This document shows, one piece after another, positions 32,322-44,479 of a DNA stretch of 64,000 bases; the first letter of the stretch is position 1; the number at the start of each line of letters is the position of its first letter. The stretch spans positions 334,836,302-334,900,301 of the forward strand of contig NC_081413.1 of the NCBI RefSeq assembly GCF_030272615.1, read 5' to 3'. Both the position numbers and the translations under genes were made by a program. The notes under the pieces were generated by a model. The model ran no database searches. It worked only from the letters and a program-made list of their open reading frames with translations, and was not told the origin of the DNA. This DNA comes from Cryptomeria japonica (lineage: Eukaryota > Streptophyta > Pinopsida > Cupressales > Cupressaceae).

Positions 32322-34290
32322 TGATAGGGATATTGAGTGAGAAGTTACTCAATAAGCCTAAATTGGTCTAATTTGACAAGTGGACCCAAGAATATTCTTT
32401 TATGATGTATTCAATTAGTGTTTGGCAACATCAAACATCAACTCCCACACTTCTCCTCAAACAACCACCCTATTGTGTGTTATGCAACATTGTTCTAGTT
32501 TGCTTCCTCAAGTTACTCAAGTCCTCCACCAAGGGTCCAAACTTCAAAATCATGTCTATACTATCCAAATTGATGGGAATAGGTCCATAGCATGTCTTTC
32601 AACTATTTTAGACAAGTTTGGAAGGTTCATACTTTGTTTGGACAATCGAGTTCAACTTTTGTGAAAACAGGCCTAAAAAGGGCTACTAGCCCGTGGAGGG
32701 CTAATTGAGTGAAATTTGCTTGCAGAGGGTAATGATGACCACAACCTTCACAAAACCTAACATAGATGGTGTCAATAAGGTGTAAACTCAAGGATTTTCA
32801 TGGTTTTGGCCCTTGGGAAGTTTGTAGAATGACTGTCCACGATTTTAGGCTGCGAAGTAGGGTTTTGAGAGGGTTTCAACCAAGTTACAAAGAAGGTCAC
32901 TTCTAAACTGCAAACCAAGCCCCCAAATTCAAGTAGGAACTCTACCACACCATTTTAATCAACTCTCCATCACTACCTTGCATGACAATATGACAAACAC
33001 TTGCCACACAAACATTTACTTGACTGTTTTATGCATTATGACTGCACTTTCACTGTTTTTGCTGCACTTTCAATGTTATAATAGCATGGAAACCTTCACC
33101 AAGGTCTATGGTAACTTAATAACACATTTCCAACACCTGCCATAAGATTTCAAAGCATGGATATATACACAAAGCAAGTTTAGACCCAAAAATTCGTTAA
33201 TTCCCCAAAACTGGGTACTTGCTACCAGCTAGAGTTAACACACACTTGCAAGATGAAAAGTACATTGCTTGGAACTTCAAATGTATCCAAAACCCCTTGA
33301 ATACTAGTGCAGACCTCTGCCTCTAGTTTTCTCACCCAAATTGGTCTTTGAGCACAAACAAGTTTGGTTTTACTCACTTTGCCAGCCAAATCCATTTCCA
33401 ATTTGCCTAGCATAAACTCTTCTTTCTCACAACCCTGGCCAAAATGTAAAATATTTACACTATAAATTTTCCATAAAACTTGTCTAAGTCCATCCATGGG
33501 AGCCCAAACCTGGATTTAGACAAGTTGATACATTTTTGAGGCCAAAACCCTTGACAGGGCAGTCAAAAGCCAAAAATGAAACTAATTTGTACAATAAACT
33601 TCCAAATGCTTATCCAATGAAACTAATACATTAAAAATCCTTGAATATACATTAAGAAAAATCTCCAGCAAGTACAGTATGGAAATAAACTATCCAAGTA
33701 TAGGTTGTCACGAGAAATTGAGTCTAAAAACCATTAAAAGATAGAATTCTTGATAATTCCAATTGAGAATATCTTCAAATACAATTTCCAACCTTATACA
33801 AAGAAGAGGGAGGCATATTTATAGCACCGTGATTCAGTTATGAGATTCTTTATGGACAAACAGTTGTAGGAGGTTGTCTTTTACAAACTTGTCTTAAAAA
33901 TGACAACTTTTCCAAACAAGAAAGCAACTTTTGTTGCTCCAAATGACATTTTTGAGCAACCTAACTTATCTATCCCTCCTAGAAACTTAGGAATTATTAA
34001 AATAACTCACAAAACATATTCCAAAAACTTTCCCAATCATTTCTAAGCCTATAAGGGAATTTCTCACTTTTTAGCCCTTTTTGGCCTAGAAGCACAAAAT
34101 TGACAATTCAAGCCCTAGGAAGCAAAATTTGATCTCTCAAGAACAAAATGAGATAAAACACCTATTAAATGACTAAACACAACCTATGAAACATTCAAAA
34201 CCTATTACAAGGCTTACAAAAACTTAAGCATGAAAATACTAAAAATGGAGAGTATAAGCAAAACTAGGTGCTCGTGCACCAGGGCCTACA
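32322..34290 (-). repeat. Gyp-M 5' LTR
   Basis: The inner end (minus-strand ...CCTATCA) is set by the primer site. A minus-strand TATA box lies at 33816-33823. The outer end is a guess: minus-strand TGTAGGCCCTGG begins at 34290. No second LTR copy exists in the window to confirm it. No coding sequence is seen inside. Confidence 0.5.
33816..33823 (-). promoter_or_regulatory. Gyp-M LTR TATA box
   Basis: Minus-strand TATAAATA followed by TGCCTCCC. It is the only strong TATA match in this LTR, and would drive transcription toward gag. Confidence 0.6.
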
Positions 34291-34840
34291 TCTCATAGAT
34301 GGGGATCCCTTTAAACACATGGTTCCATATGACTTATTTTTACTTCAAATAAAAACCAATTGTGTCTATCATAACCCTATTTGGGCTCAAAATGTATAGA
34401 AAGTTTTGGCTTGGTTTAAGTGGCACCTTCCAATAAAGCTACCAATTTTTTTAGTTCAATTACAATTTAAACATGTGGTGTATTAACAAATCTTACAAAA
34501 ACTTTCATCCCTTTCTTCATCTTAAATTTTGTGGTGCCAACACATGGAAACTTCTAGGACAACCACCCAAAAAAAAAACCTTTAATGAAGGATGTGCGAA
34601 GCTGACAAGTGGTGGATTTGTGTACCTTAAATAAATGTTGAGCTAAAGGTATTAATAAAAATCCTGCTAGGCTGCCAAGTGGCATCCTCTAATGTCAATT
34701 TTTTGTTTTAAAAAAATGTGTCCCCAACTATTGATAAGGTTGTAAATAGAAGGCAAAATCCAACCAACCTCATAAATGTGAATGGCTTTATAATTCAGCT
34801 TTGGGAACTACTATAGATAAATCTACAAAGATTAAATGGG
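34291..34840. other. Unassigned sequence between Gyp-M and Tat-D
   Basis: About 550 bp of AT-rich sequence with no ORF, no LTR ends and no repeat I can name. It may be flanking Tat-D sequence or part of the Gyp-M LTR if that LTR is longer than I judged. Confidence 0.4.
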
Positions 34841-34843
34841 AGA

Positions 34844-35194
34844 TCAGGGTCCAAGAAATGTCATAGTTTTGTTTGAACCATGGGTCCAACATTGATAGAA
34901 AGAGTGATCATATTTTTTGATTAAAATTCTCTTTAATATAGCAATACAACCCTCATATAGCCCCAATGTTTGAACCAATTTTAAAGTCATAATATTTAGG
35001 CTTGCTCTACCATCAATCAAAACTTGTCTAATTTTGTGTTTATGAACAAATACTTTGATATGGAGAAGATCATTGTGGTTATGTTTATGTGTAAGCACAT
35101 TATTATATCTAAATTTAATGTGGTGTATGGTAGAAAGATGTCCTACCATGTCCTGAAATTTGTTGACATTTATTTCAGTAGGAATGAAAGACAC
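34844..35194 (-). pseudogene. Tat-D protease fragment
   Basis: Minus-strand reading NKFQDMVGHLSTIHHIKF matches the same region of Tat-A (DRFQSMVGHLTSPHYLTL), followed by HKIRQVLIDGRASLNI, where the active-site D-G-G has become D-G-R. It diverges near 34844. Confidence 0.75.
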
Positions 35195-35300
35195 TAGTAG
35201 TTCTTTGCCTAAGATTGCCTTTGTGACTTCAAGATATTCATAAGGATATTTAGGTAGGTGTCTTTCCTAAGTGATCCAAAAGACTATTTTGCCTTGCAAA

Positions 35301-36560
35301 CTATGATTCAAAAGAGGACCCTTGCAGGGTCACTTTCGATTGGCATATTGCAATGACACAATCAAGATTTTTATTCTTTATGGTGATGATCAAGACATTA
35401 TTGTTAGCATGTTGGATATGATTGATTGTATACGCATAAGCGAAGTTTGTATAGTTGGCATTTTTATTGCTGGTCCCAGAATTGCAGGCTTTACCTTGTT
35501 CATGATTTTGCAAGGGATCTTTGAATAATTGGATTGATTATCAATGACTATTTATCCCTAGTTTATAAGATCCTAGATGATGTTCTTGACTTTGTAGCTA
35601 CTACGAGTCTTATGTCCCTTAGCCATGTAATATTTGCAGTAGTCATTGTCATTCCAACTGGATAGTTTGAAGTGTCCTGATTCATAGTGTTTGACTTCTA
35701 GAAGCATGATAATGTTGGATTGGATGAGCTTATTAAAATTTGATGCAATAGGTTCCCCTAAGGCTGTGTACTTTTGTCTTGTGATATTCTTGTTGGTCTT
35801 CGGAGGACCACATTGTGAATTTATTGGAGTTGTGTTAGTTGAGTAATCTTTATTATGTTGTTGATTTTTGTTTGTTTTCATGTTTGAATATCCTTGAAGT
35901 ATAATGATATGTCTATCCTTGTTGACCACTTTAGCATCTATGATGCCATTGTTTGTTAGGTTTTCTTTCATGACCAAATTTTTGTTTTATCATTTTATGT
36001 GCTAGAGTTACTCTTGTTGGTCTCTTCAAAAATCTTTACAAATTCATTTGCAATTAGGGTATTCTCAATGGAGATACCATTCTCAATGAAATCATTAAAT
36101 GTGTTGGTACACAACATGGGAATTTACTAACAATATTCCTCCATCTCTAAATGAATGAAGTGAATATTCTCCATTTTTCTATTTATCATTATAGATGTAT
36201 GTCATTGTTACCTCATGGTAAATATTGTAAGAGAAATGTGCAATGAATCTTCCTACCATTTAGTTCCAATCATGTATTACATGAGGTAGGTGAGAAAAGT
36301 ATTCCATAGCTTGCCCACCAAGATTGCATGGGAAGAGGCACATGAGATATGTGTCATTATATGCAACCTCAAGAAGAAATATAAAACTCTTAGATATGAT
36401 CCCTAGGATCTCTCTTTCCCTTATATATGTCAAATTTATGTATTTAAAAGTTGTGGCATGTGTAATGTTCTATCAAAGGGATAAGGACATGTCCTCCATT
36501 GTGTATGTATTTTTAGGTCAACTAACCTGCACATTAATCACCTGTTGATGTAAGGTCTAC
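35301..36560 (-). pseudogene. Tat-D gag fragment
   Basis: The open part (35977-35573) contains KYTALGEPIASNFNKLI and a degraded zinc knuckle, CKYYMAKGHKTRSSY, where the last Cys is lost. Further right, in other frames, are CPYPFDRTLHMPQ (near 36470) and HFSYNIYHEVTM, matching the capsid core of Tat-B. Several frameshifts and stops. No function is likely. Confidence 0.7.
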
Positions 36561-36599
36561 ACTTGTTGTGATAGGATCTCTATTGGTAAAATTAGGACG

Positions 36600-37260
36600 T
36601 ATATGTTGTTTCAAGGATAATACGTTTGTCTTTGGTTAGCATTTATGAAGGGGTTTGTGTAATGGTAGATCAAGGGTTGGTTGAATGTGTGTGTGTTTTT
36701 GTTGAAGTGATGCAATTTTTGGTTGAATGTGTTGTGGTGAGTCAAGGGTTGAGTGGTATAGTTAAAGTTGGATGAAAATATCAGGTTAGCTAGAGGTATA
36801 TATGTAGATCATGGGTTGATCAATATGTTGTGTTGAGAAAATTATGTGTGATGTAGGATATGGAGGTTTTGGTTGTATTTGTTTGAGGGAATGGTGTTTT
36901 TTTGTGATGGTGGGGGTACAAATTTTTGGTTTAGAGTGTGGTTGATTTGTATCACATAAGTGTTGGGATTTTGGTTGTTTTTTTAAGGGTTAGGGGGAAG
37001 TAAAGTGTGCATTTATTGCATGGTGATTGCGTCTTTTGGTTTGGAGGTGTTAGTGGTGCTTATCTAAGATACAAGAGGTGGAATGTTTTGTTGTTGGTTT
37101 TGAAGTGGTGGGTTGTGAGTCATGTTTTGGTTGTTTTGGGTTGGGATTGTGTTTTTTTGGTCCAAAGATGGTGTGTTGTAAAGTGGATACTTGAATTTTA
37201 AGCTATATGTGGGAGGTGTAGGTATGTTTACATAGTTGTGTCATGTTAATTTTTTGCCAA
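36600..37260. repeat. GT-rich degenerate repeat tract
   Basis: Strongly G/T-biased on the + strand, with loosely repeated GGTTGAATGTGT, AGTCAAGGGTTGAG and GATCATGGGTTGATC words. In the Tat-D reading direction it would be a Pro/Thr/Gln-rich gag linker; it may equally be non-coding. Confidence 0.4.
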
Positions 37261-37700
37261 AGGCATTCTTGTGTTCATATTTTGATTTATAAGTTTAGTT
37301 CGGTGGTGGTATTATGTGTGTAGATCTTATATTTTGTAACATTGTGTTAAGCTCAGGCTTTATCACAATAGAGATGTCAAAATTTGCAAGAACCTTAGCT
37401 CCATTATATGCAAGTGACAATAAATACCTATTGGGGTTAGTGGACAAAAGCACATTCATGAATTTGAGAATCTAGGGATCTTGAGATGCATCATCAATTT
37501 CCTCTTTGGTTATTTTTTTGTATCCAAGGAAAAAAATTCATTAGGTGATTGCAATGTGGCTCCCATTCAGGGAGTCCGGTGTGAATATGAGGATGAATCA
37601 AAGTGCATCATGATGGTAGGATTGAAAGTAGGGTCAAACATAGGATCCATTTGTTTTCTCTTTAGTTTGAGATCATCTATAAACCATACAAGACCTTGAG

Positions 37701-39715
37701 ACTATCAAGTGTTATGCTAAAAGATGTTAAATATGTTGTCGATGTGAGGTCGTGCAAAATTCTTGTTTTTGGATGTTTGATGCTAGCTATTGTAATGATT
37801 GACCAGTGAACATGGAATGTTAAGACCTCAAAAGGACAAAGATCAAGATGTTGGTTGATAAAGTCAAACCTAAACTATCTTGGTGAATTTGTGAGTTTTG
37901 GGCCCAACTATTGGTAGGATGATGAAATGATACAAGGTCAAGATAATCAATGGATAACTAAAGTTTGATCGAGATCTAATAGATTGGTGGCTATGTTGTG
38001 TTTTCTGATTATGACATTAGATAAATATTTAGATCCAAGATTTATCTACAGATGCATGTCTAGGCTAAATATATACAAGGATTTTAAAAATACTAAGGTA
38101 AGATGAACTATCAAGTCTCTAGTGTCTATGTTTGGTGTCTGTGAAACAAGTTTGATGATCTTAAACTTAGAATCCCAATGTAAACCCTAATTTCTCAATT
38201 TATAATTATAGATGCAGTATGGAATCTCTCAGTTGTGGTGCAAAGAATCTCATATGTATGAAAGAAAGTCAAAATTGTGGTATTCTACATAGGGTATATA
38301 TGAAAAAATATAATTGATAGGGCAGCTGTGTGAGAGAATATGGAAATTGTGGTACATAATGTATTAGATACATCGCATGATATGGCGACTATGGTACAAA
38401 ATATCTTAGTTGTGCTACAAAATAAAAAATTGTGGTACATGATGATTCAGTTATGTTACATAATTTTCAATTGTGGTACAAAAATGATTTATTTGTGTGA
38501 CATGATATAATGAATGCATTACATAATGTCTCAAATATATTATAGGATATATCAATTGCATAATTCATGTCTAATTGTAAAAATTTGGTACTTAAGACTA
38601 TTTTCCATTCTATGCGAGTGTTTGATGTTTCAAATTTAGGAACAATAAACACTAAATAGTAAAAAAAATGATTGTTGGACTCTTGACTTTAAGGTGATAA
38701 GGCTAAGGCCCAAAAAAGGCCAATAGAATCACTGGTATAGCACAATATTGAAGGCAATCTTAAAAAAAGCACAACTTGATTAATCAAGTAGGTGTGTTCC
38801 CGACCGCAGTGATAAAATATTTTAGGGTTGTGCATGCATGGTCCACTCTTAAGAGCCAATGGTTAAAGGTCTAGTGGCACAACGACTGACCTTTCCTCTC
38901 ACTTGAAGATTTGTGAACCTTTTCACCAATGGATTTCCACCATAGTTAGGACAGTACATATTGAGTAACTTCAAGCATGATATTGTACCTTGCACCACTG
39001 TATAAAAATAGTTGAAGGCTCCTAGACTTTTCATAAACAAATGTTTGTAGTCGAGGTCAACCGTGATAGAGAGATTGTCTGAAATAGCCTAAGATCATAG
39101 GGGTATCCTCTTACTCCTTTCCAAACAAGTCTTGATGAACTAAGGGTCTTGTGGCTTAGCTTCAAAGGATGGTAGCTACTTCTTTAGGTACAAATTTAGC
39201 TCTCCCCCTTTTATATACTCTACCTAGAAACATGGTTGAGGTTGAACCCTAGGGTTATGAAATCCCCAAGTTGACCTCCTACTGAAAATAAAAATGGGAA
39301 GATATATGTGTTTCTCTTTCACCAAATTTCACATAGGCATGCAAGGGGAGAGGATTTGCACCCACACCTTCGAGATAACACAAACGTGCAAGTGCACCAA
39401 ACACAAAAAATAAAGGTTCTTTCCCTTAAGAAAACAAAATGTGAGCTATCCTAGAAATCAAAAACACAACTTGTAATTGTCAGTAGATTAGCTTGGTTTC
39501 TTCTCCCAATATTTTCCAAGAAGCTACATAAATAATTTTAGTAACACAAAAAACTCTAGCATATGTGAATGGAAATGCTAGGAATGATTGATCCCTAAAA
39601 AATTTACACCTTTGTTGTCTACAAAATAGTTGCATCTTTTTTTGATGGATGTGATCATAGAATGTTACAATTGCAAAGCAAAAAAGGTAGTTGTGGTGCT
39701 AAACATTGTGACTAC
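37701..39715. other. Anonymous sequence, repeat-bearing
   Basis: About 2 kb without a recognisable gene. It contains a degenerate repeat (38210-38540). Short ORFs (for example 38467-38652 and 38849-39040 on the minus strand) show no domain. A TATA-like TTTATATACT at about 39210 is not accompanied by anything convincing. Confidence 0.5.
38210..38540 (+). repeat. Degenerate tandem repeat with TTGTGGTACA core
   Basis: At least eight diverged units around TTGTGGTACATAATG, spaced about 25-40 bp. Related words (AATTGTGTCACAGAATC, TTTTGTCATGGAATC) occur at 41560-41630, on the far side of the solo LTR, so the LTR appears to have landed in or near this repeat. Confidence 0.6.
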
Positions 39716-41258
39716 TGATAGTTCTAATACTTAATATAAGTACAGATCCAATAGCCAACAAGATGAGAGGGGGGGGTGAATCATACAAACTTAATCTTCC
39801 ATAAAAACATCAGATTCAACCTCGATAACATATATATCAGTAATATAACCAAAACTGTTAAACATGCAAACTCAAAAGCATATGAACATCATAAACCTCA
39901 TAACACCAGATTTAACGTGGAAACCCAAATAGGGAAAAACCACTGTGGGATTTCGGACCCACTAAGAAATATACTATTCTAGAGTATGCTCGGTTAAAAG
40001 CAAATCCTGTTAAAGATTACAAACACATTGCTAGATGTGACCCAGTTAAGGGATTTCCCTCAGATCTGTTGGGATCTTCACCTTGTTAGAAGTGACCTTG
40101 TTAAAGGATTTCAAACACTCAATCAGAATGTCACCTTGCTAGAGGGTTTTACAAATAAGACTGTTAAGTCCACTCGGTTAAGAGATTTTCTGTCACTTTC
40201 ACAAAATAACAGTAATAAAATCTATCTACAACTTTACATCTAAAATGCTAAAGCGGATTCTTATTTGTTCAATAAAATCTAGACATAGAACTAATCTTGT
40301 CTATCTGTTGGGCTTCTATACTCTGTTATTCAAACAGGACTTCAAGCTTCTGTGCTCGGTAATCACTATGTAGCATCCCTGTGCATACACTTTCCCGCAT
40401 ACATTGTTTATCAATAGTTTCCTATTTATAAACAATTAGGTAACCGCTTAATCTCCTTGATCACATTTCCTATGATCAATCATAGCCATCAGATCTTCAA
40501 TCTTGTCCAAGTTCAATGCATCTTTCGATCTGAAAATGTTTTACCCCACCTTGGAACTTGCATATTAGTCTTGGAACTTGTGCCAGGGTATTGCGGTTCA
40601 ATCTAAACTGTAGCTCTCCATGCCGACTTTTCATTGCCTTAGATTCGTTAACAAACTTCATTCATGGCTCACCAATCATTGATCAGTTCCAGCTCATCAG
40701 CTTCCTTCATTAAATAACGCATGTAAACATTTAATGCATTCTGTTATAGCTCGGTTACAACTCAGTAACAACTCGGTGAATACTAAACTTGACTTGGTAG
40801 ACATTTCGCCTTCATTAACTAATAGCGATAACCTTAGGGTTTACCAACTAGGTTCCTTAGGGTTTACCGACTAGGTTCCTTGCTTGATAACATAGTATAG
40901 TATTAACCTTTACATTTTACAACATATGTTGATGTTAAAACAATCTACACATAATGATCTCATCATTGTCTGACTCGGTACTAGTTGCCCATTGAATACC
41001 TTATTCATCCCCTTATTCATCATATTCTTTCCTGTGTCTTTTACCGACATCTTTATAATCTTCATATCATACTTCTCAAGATATGGCAACATCATACTGA
41101 ATTAGAAAATCAATTTCTTGACATCAATGACAAAATAATAATATCAAGACAGTAAACATCTTTAATCAGTTATATCCATAATCATCAACATCCTTCTCAA
41201 TATCCTTATGAAATGCCAACAATCTTTCATTGTCTATTAGAATGCAATATTGCCAACA
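39716..41258 (-). repeat. Solo LTR of the Copia-A family
   Basis: Minus-strand copy of the Copia-A LTR from end to end (TGATAGTTCT at 39716 to GCCAACA at 41258), flanked by a perfect 5 bp duplication, ACTAC at 39711-39715 and 41259-41263. No internal region, so it arose by recombination between two LTRs. It shares the R/U5 motif and the CTAGGTTCCTTAGGGTTTAC repeat. Its TGTTGGC end is slightly rearranged (extra bases near 41240). Confidence 0.93.
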
Positions 41259-42942
41259 ACTACATCATAAAACTAAATAGATATAGTGCATAATACAACT
41301 ACTACATCACAAAAGTAGACAAATGTTGTATAAAAGTCTTGACACCAAAAATAGCAAGAATAAAAACATGACCATGCCCAAAAAATCAAATTTTATTGTC
41401 TGAGGTCAAAAAATATCAAATCTAAGTTGCATGCAAAAAAATTAAGCAATTTTTATAATAACAAATCAAGCAATTTAAGTAATAGAACAATTGTGTTGTT
41501 GATTATCATGAGTGTATTGTAGAATTCTTGGCACATAAGAAGAAAATTAGGCAATTGCATTTCAAAATTATCAATTGTGTCACAGAATCCCTTAATTTTG
41601 TCATGGAATCTCATAGTTGCATCTTATAAATTTTGTACTTGAAAAACTCAAAATTTTCTAGAACTTTTCTTAGTGACAAGTACATGGGTCCAACAAGACA
41701 TGCCAAAATGTATGAGATGAAAAATGGAAATCAATAGGAAAATTCAATAGGAAACCGCAAGCCCTTGGAAACACACCATTGTTCTAAATCTCAAACAATT
41801 AGAAGAATATATGTATGCAATGCAAGGATTTAAATAAAAATAAGTAATTATACCTATCAAGTCTTTATCAAGGTTACCTCCTTTTCTCTTCTCAACATTT
41901 TGATGTATAGTAATGTTTCTCTCATAATTATATTGAAGCACTATTTCGACAGTATTATCACATGAAAGCTAAAGACTATGGTCTTTTATGAATAATTATG
42001 AAAATTGCTTTAATAGAATTTTTGATATCAATTAGCGGTGGTGATCTAATGAGAAGTATTGAAAATAAATGGATGAGATTCGATGAGAACACTTGATTAG
42101 GAGATACTTGCTTGCATGATTAAGATAGACAAAATCGATTGATCAGTTGAACTTGAAGTGAGTGTTAGTTGAGACGTGGAACTAGAGACTTAATTAGAAT
42201 TAAATAATTAAAAATTATTTCATTGAGTGCATCAGAAGAAGAAAAAATAAAATAAAGATTTTAATTGTTTTTAGAAGAGATGTTTAGAAAAGTGAATAAT
42301 TATAAAAATGAAAGAATTCATTTAACTATAGAAGATAACTAATTAAATAATTAAAATAATTATTTAACTATGAGAAAGTGGAAGAAAAAGATTCAATTAA
42401 CTAACTTAAATGATTTAATTAATGTGCATGATAGGAAGAATAGTTAAAATAATTATATAATTAAATATCATTCGATTATTTATACAAAAAAGGGTTGACC
42501 CCACAGTGCGATGACAAGTTGCAAGCAGCATTAATGTTGGGGTATTTGTTCGACTCTGACCTAGTCGAACTTGGTGAAAGCAGGTTGGATGGAGGCATGA
42601 TGATGCATGAGTTGGAGAACCCACACATGATGAAGAGAATGTGAGACGACATGATGGAGACCATAAGGTAGAGGCAACCAAGTGGAGATTGGATGCCACA
42701 TAGATGAATCAGAATGGTTGGAATGCTAAGGAGGTGTTAAGGCCTCAGTACTAATGACGTGGCTACGATGGCAAACAAAGGACAATTATTGATGAAATAC
42801 AGAGAAAACAAATTCAATGATAGGTTGAGGGAAGATGGAAGGAGAAGATAGGATGAGAATGGAGAATGAAGAAATGAGAAAGAGGGTTGAAGAAGAGGCC
42901 GAGAATGACCAATAGGTGTAGGCAGGAGTGATAAGGGGTGGA
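41259..42942. other. Anonymous AT-rich sequence before Copia-C
   Basis: No gene recognised. 41300-42480 is AT-rich with diverged repeat words; 42480-42940 is more G-rich. Three overlapping minus-strand ORFs there (42415-42991) have Ser/Pro/Cys-rich chance-like composition. The sequence GGGTGGA just before 42943 would hold the Copia-C target copy, but the other copy lies outside the window. Confidence 0.5.
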
Positions 42943-43992
42943 TGTTGGTATTATGGATATGTTGCATTGGTTTTGTCATTGATGTCAACACTTATCCTTC
43001 TGGAGATCTTTGGTGATGTTCACCAGCAAGTTTAGTGACTTATGCACAGTCACCGGTATTTGGTTCACCGATGGGTTATATCATTCATCGGCACTGAGGA
43101 TGACTTGTTATCATCTGGAGATCACTTGGTTATGTCAAAGACATGGTTCACACACTTGGTTTTGATGATTTGGTTATTGGTCTAATCGAGTTGACATATT
43201 TGTTGTTATCGGCAAATTGGTCTAGGTTATGGATTGGAATGCGCTATCTATTCCAGATCAGCACGGCACGTTATGGAGATGGTTTAATTAATTAATATTT
43301 TTCTTGAGCCGACATGATGCATCGCATATTGACTTGTTGTAATTGATTTTATTATAATATTCCTAGTGATCCGACCTACACATTTGGTCTTAGGTTTTGG
43401 TATATATGTAAGATCTCATTTGTGAGATAATGTAAGAGATAGCAGGAAGATAATGGTATATGGTTATGGTATTATAACATGGTATGTGTGAAGATTGAAG
43501 ATCTAATGAGTAGACCATAGTGAAGAAGACAATCAGAGCTTAACCGGTACTGAATCCAGCATTAGAGATGCTACTTTGAGCAGTACATTATTATTGGATT
43601 TAATCATCCAATTGTAGTCAGTGAGACTCCCATTTTTGTGATTGAGTAGTGAGATCTAGGCAGCTGGCCTTTATGCATGTGCAGACCCCATTTGTTTACA
43701 CATACTATCTGTAGTAGTATCATTTGATTGTGGGTAAGGTTTCTCATCATGGTTTTTCCCCTTACAGGGTTTCCACGTACAAATCTTTGTGTTATGTGTT
43801 GTGGATATTGTTTCTCTTTTTGTTTCATGCATTAAGTTTCACCGGTATTAATATTAACTGTTAATCTGTTAACCGGCATTAAGTTTGGTTTACCGGTATT
43901 AAGTATCAAATTTGATTAAGTTATATTTGGGTTGAAATTAATAGACAACTGATTCACCCCCCCCCCCTCTCAGTTGCCTTCAGGTCCTAACA
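42943..43992 (+). repeat. Copia-C 5' LTR
   Basis: Begins TGTTGGTATT and ends TCCTAACA, two bases before the primer site. TATA-like TATATATGTA at 43401-43410. The R/U5 motif GGTTTTTCCCCTTAC and GGGTTTCCACGTAC lies near 43753-43785. A run of C at 43960 precedes the end, as in Copia-A. Confidence 0.88.
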
Positions 43993-43994
43993 AT

Positions 43995-44006
43995 TGGTAT
44001 CAGAGC
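43995..44006 (+). promoter_or_regulatory. Copia-C primer binding site
   Basis: TGGTATCAGAGC after LTR end and AT spacer; initiator tRNA-Met type. Confidence 0.95.
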
Positions 44007-44049
44007 TAAGTCCTCTTTTTGCAGAAGTTTAACAACTTGAGGAGATTCT

Positions 44050-44479
44050 ATGGCAACTAACTATTTCAGGAAGGACAGTATGAAACTTGATGGAACTAAC
44101 TATGGTATATGGAAGATCAGAATAGAGACACATCTGAATTGCATTGGAAAAGACATATGGGATGTTACACAGAATGGTTATGTTGGTCCTACACAAAGTC
44201 AACCTAATCCACCTACATTGGGTTAGGATCAAGAGAATGATTGCAAAGCAAGAGAAGTACTTTTGAGCACCTTGTCAGATCAACAAATCATGGGATTATC
44301 AGACAGATCTACTGCTAAAGCTATTTGGGATAAATTGGAGACATTGAATGCAGGTGATTCCACTGTCAAAATTGCTAAATTGGAATGCTTCCAATTCAAG
44401 TATGAAAATCTAAAAATGGAAGAGGATGAAAGAATTTTTTCTTTTATGGAAAGGGTTAATGAAATTGTTTTGGGAATAC
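44050..44479 (+). pseudogene. Copia-C gag, first part
   Basis: ATG at 44050 (MATNYFRKDSMKLDGTNYG) followed by WKIRIETHLNCIGKDIW and the copia gag core AKAIWDKLETLNAG, then LECFQFKYENLKMEEDE. One TAG at 44224-44226. The frame is cut by NC1 after LGI and resumes at 53189 with QCCGGS, sharing the AATAC duplication. Confidence 0.88.

Larger units (their letters stand above)
21350..34290 (-). mobile_element. Gyp-M: minus-strand chromovirus-like Ty3/gypsy, split by Copia-A
   Basis: Reading the minus strand from right to left: LTR (about 34290-32322), primer site (32318-32307), gag, protease, then the Copia-A insertion (30912-23241), then the rest of the protease, RT and RNase H. Homology ends near 21350, after the residues FHSEYAD that normally precede the integrase. 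The integrase and 3' LTR are missing. The two halves rejoin in frame across the Copia-A insertion (HTHP then YRVTWLN), which proves they are one element. Confidence 0.85.
34841..37700 (-). mobile_element. Tat-D: minus-strand Tat gag-protease remnant
   Basis: Only gag and the start of protease remain, reading right to left. It is the most decayed of the four Tat copies. The protease breaks off at about 34841, so all of pol is gone. The right limit is uncertain: recognisable gag ends near 36560 but a repeat-rich linker and an N-terminal-like stretch may reach 37700. Confidence 0.7.

Noticed and set aside
39776-40243. Two + strand ORFs in the solo LTR
   Set aside because: They lie inside a minus-strand LTR whose other copies also have no coding role.
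42415-42991. Cluster of minus-strand ORFs
   Set aside because: Three frames open together, chance-like composition, no motif.
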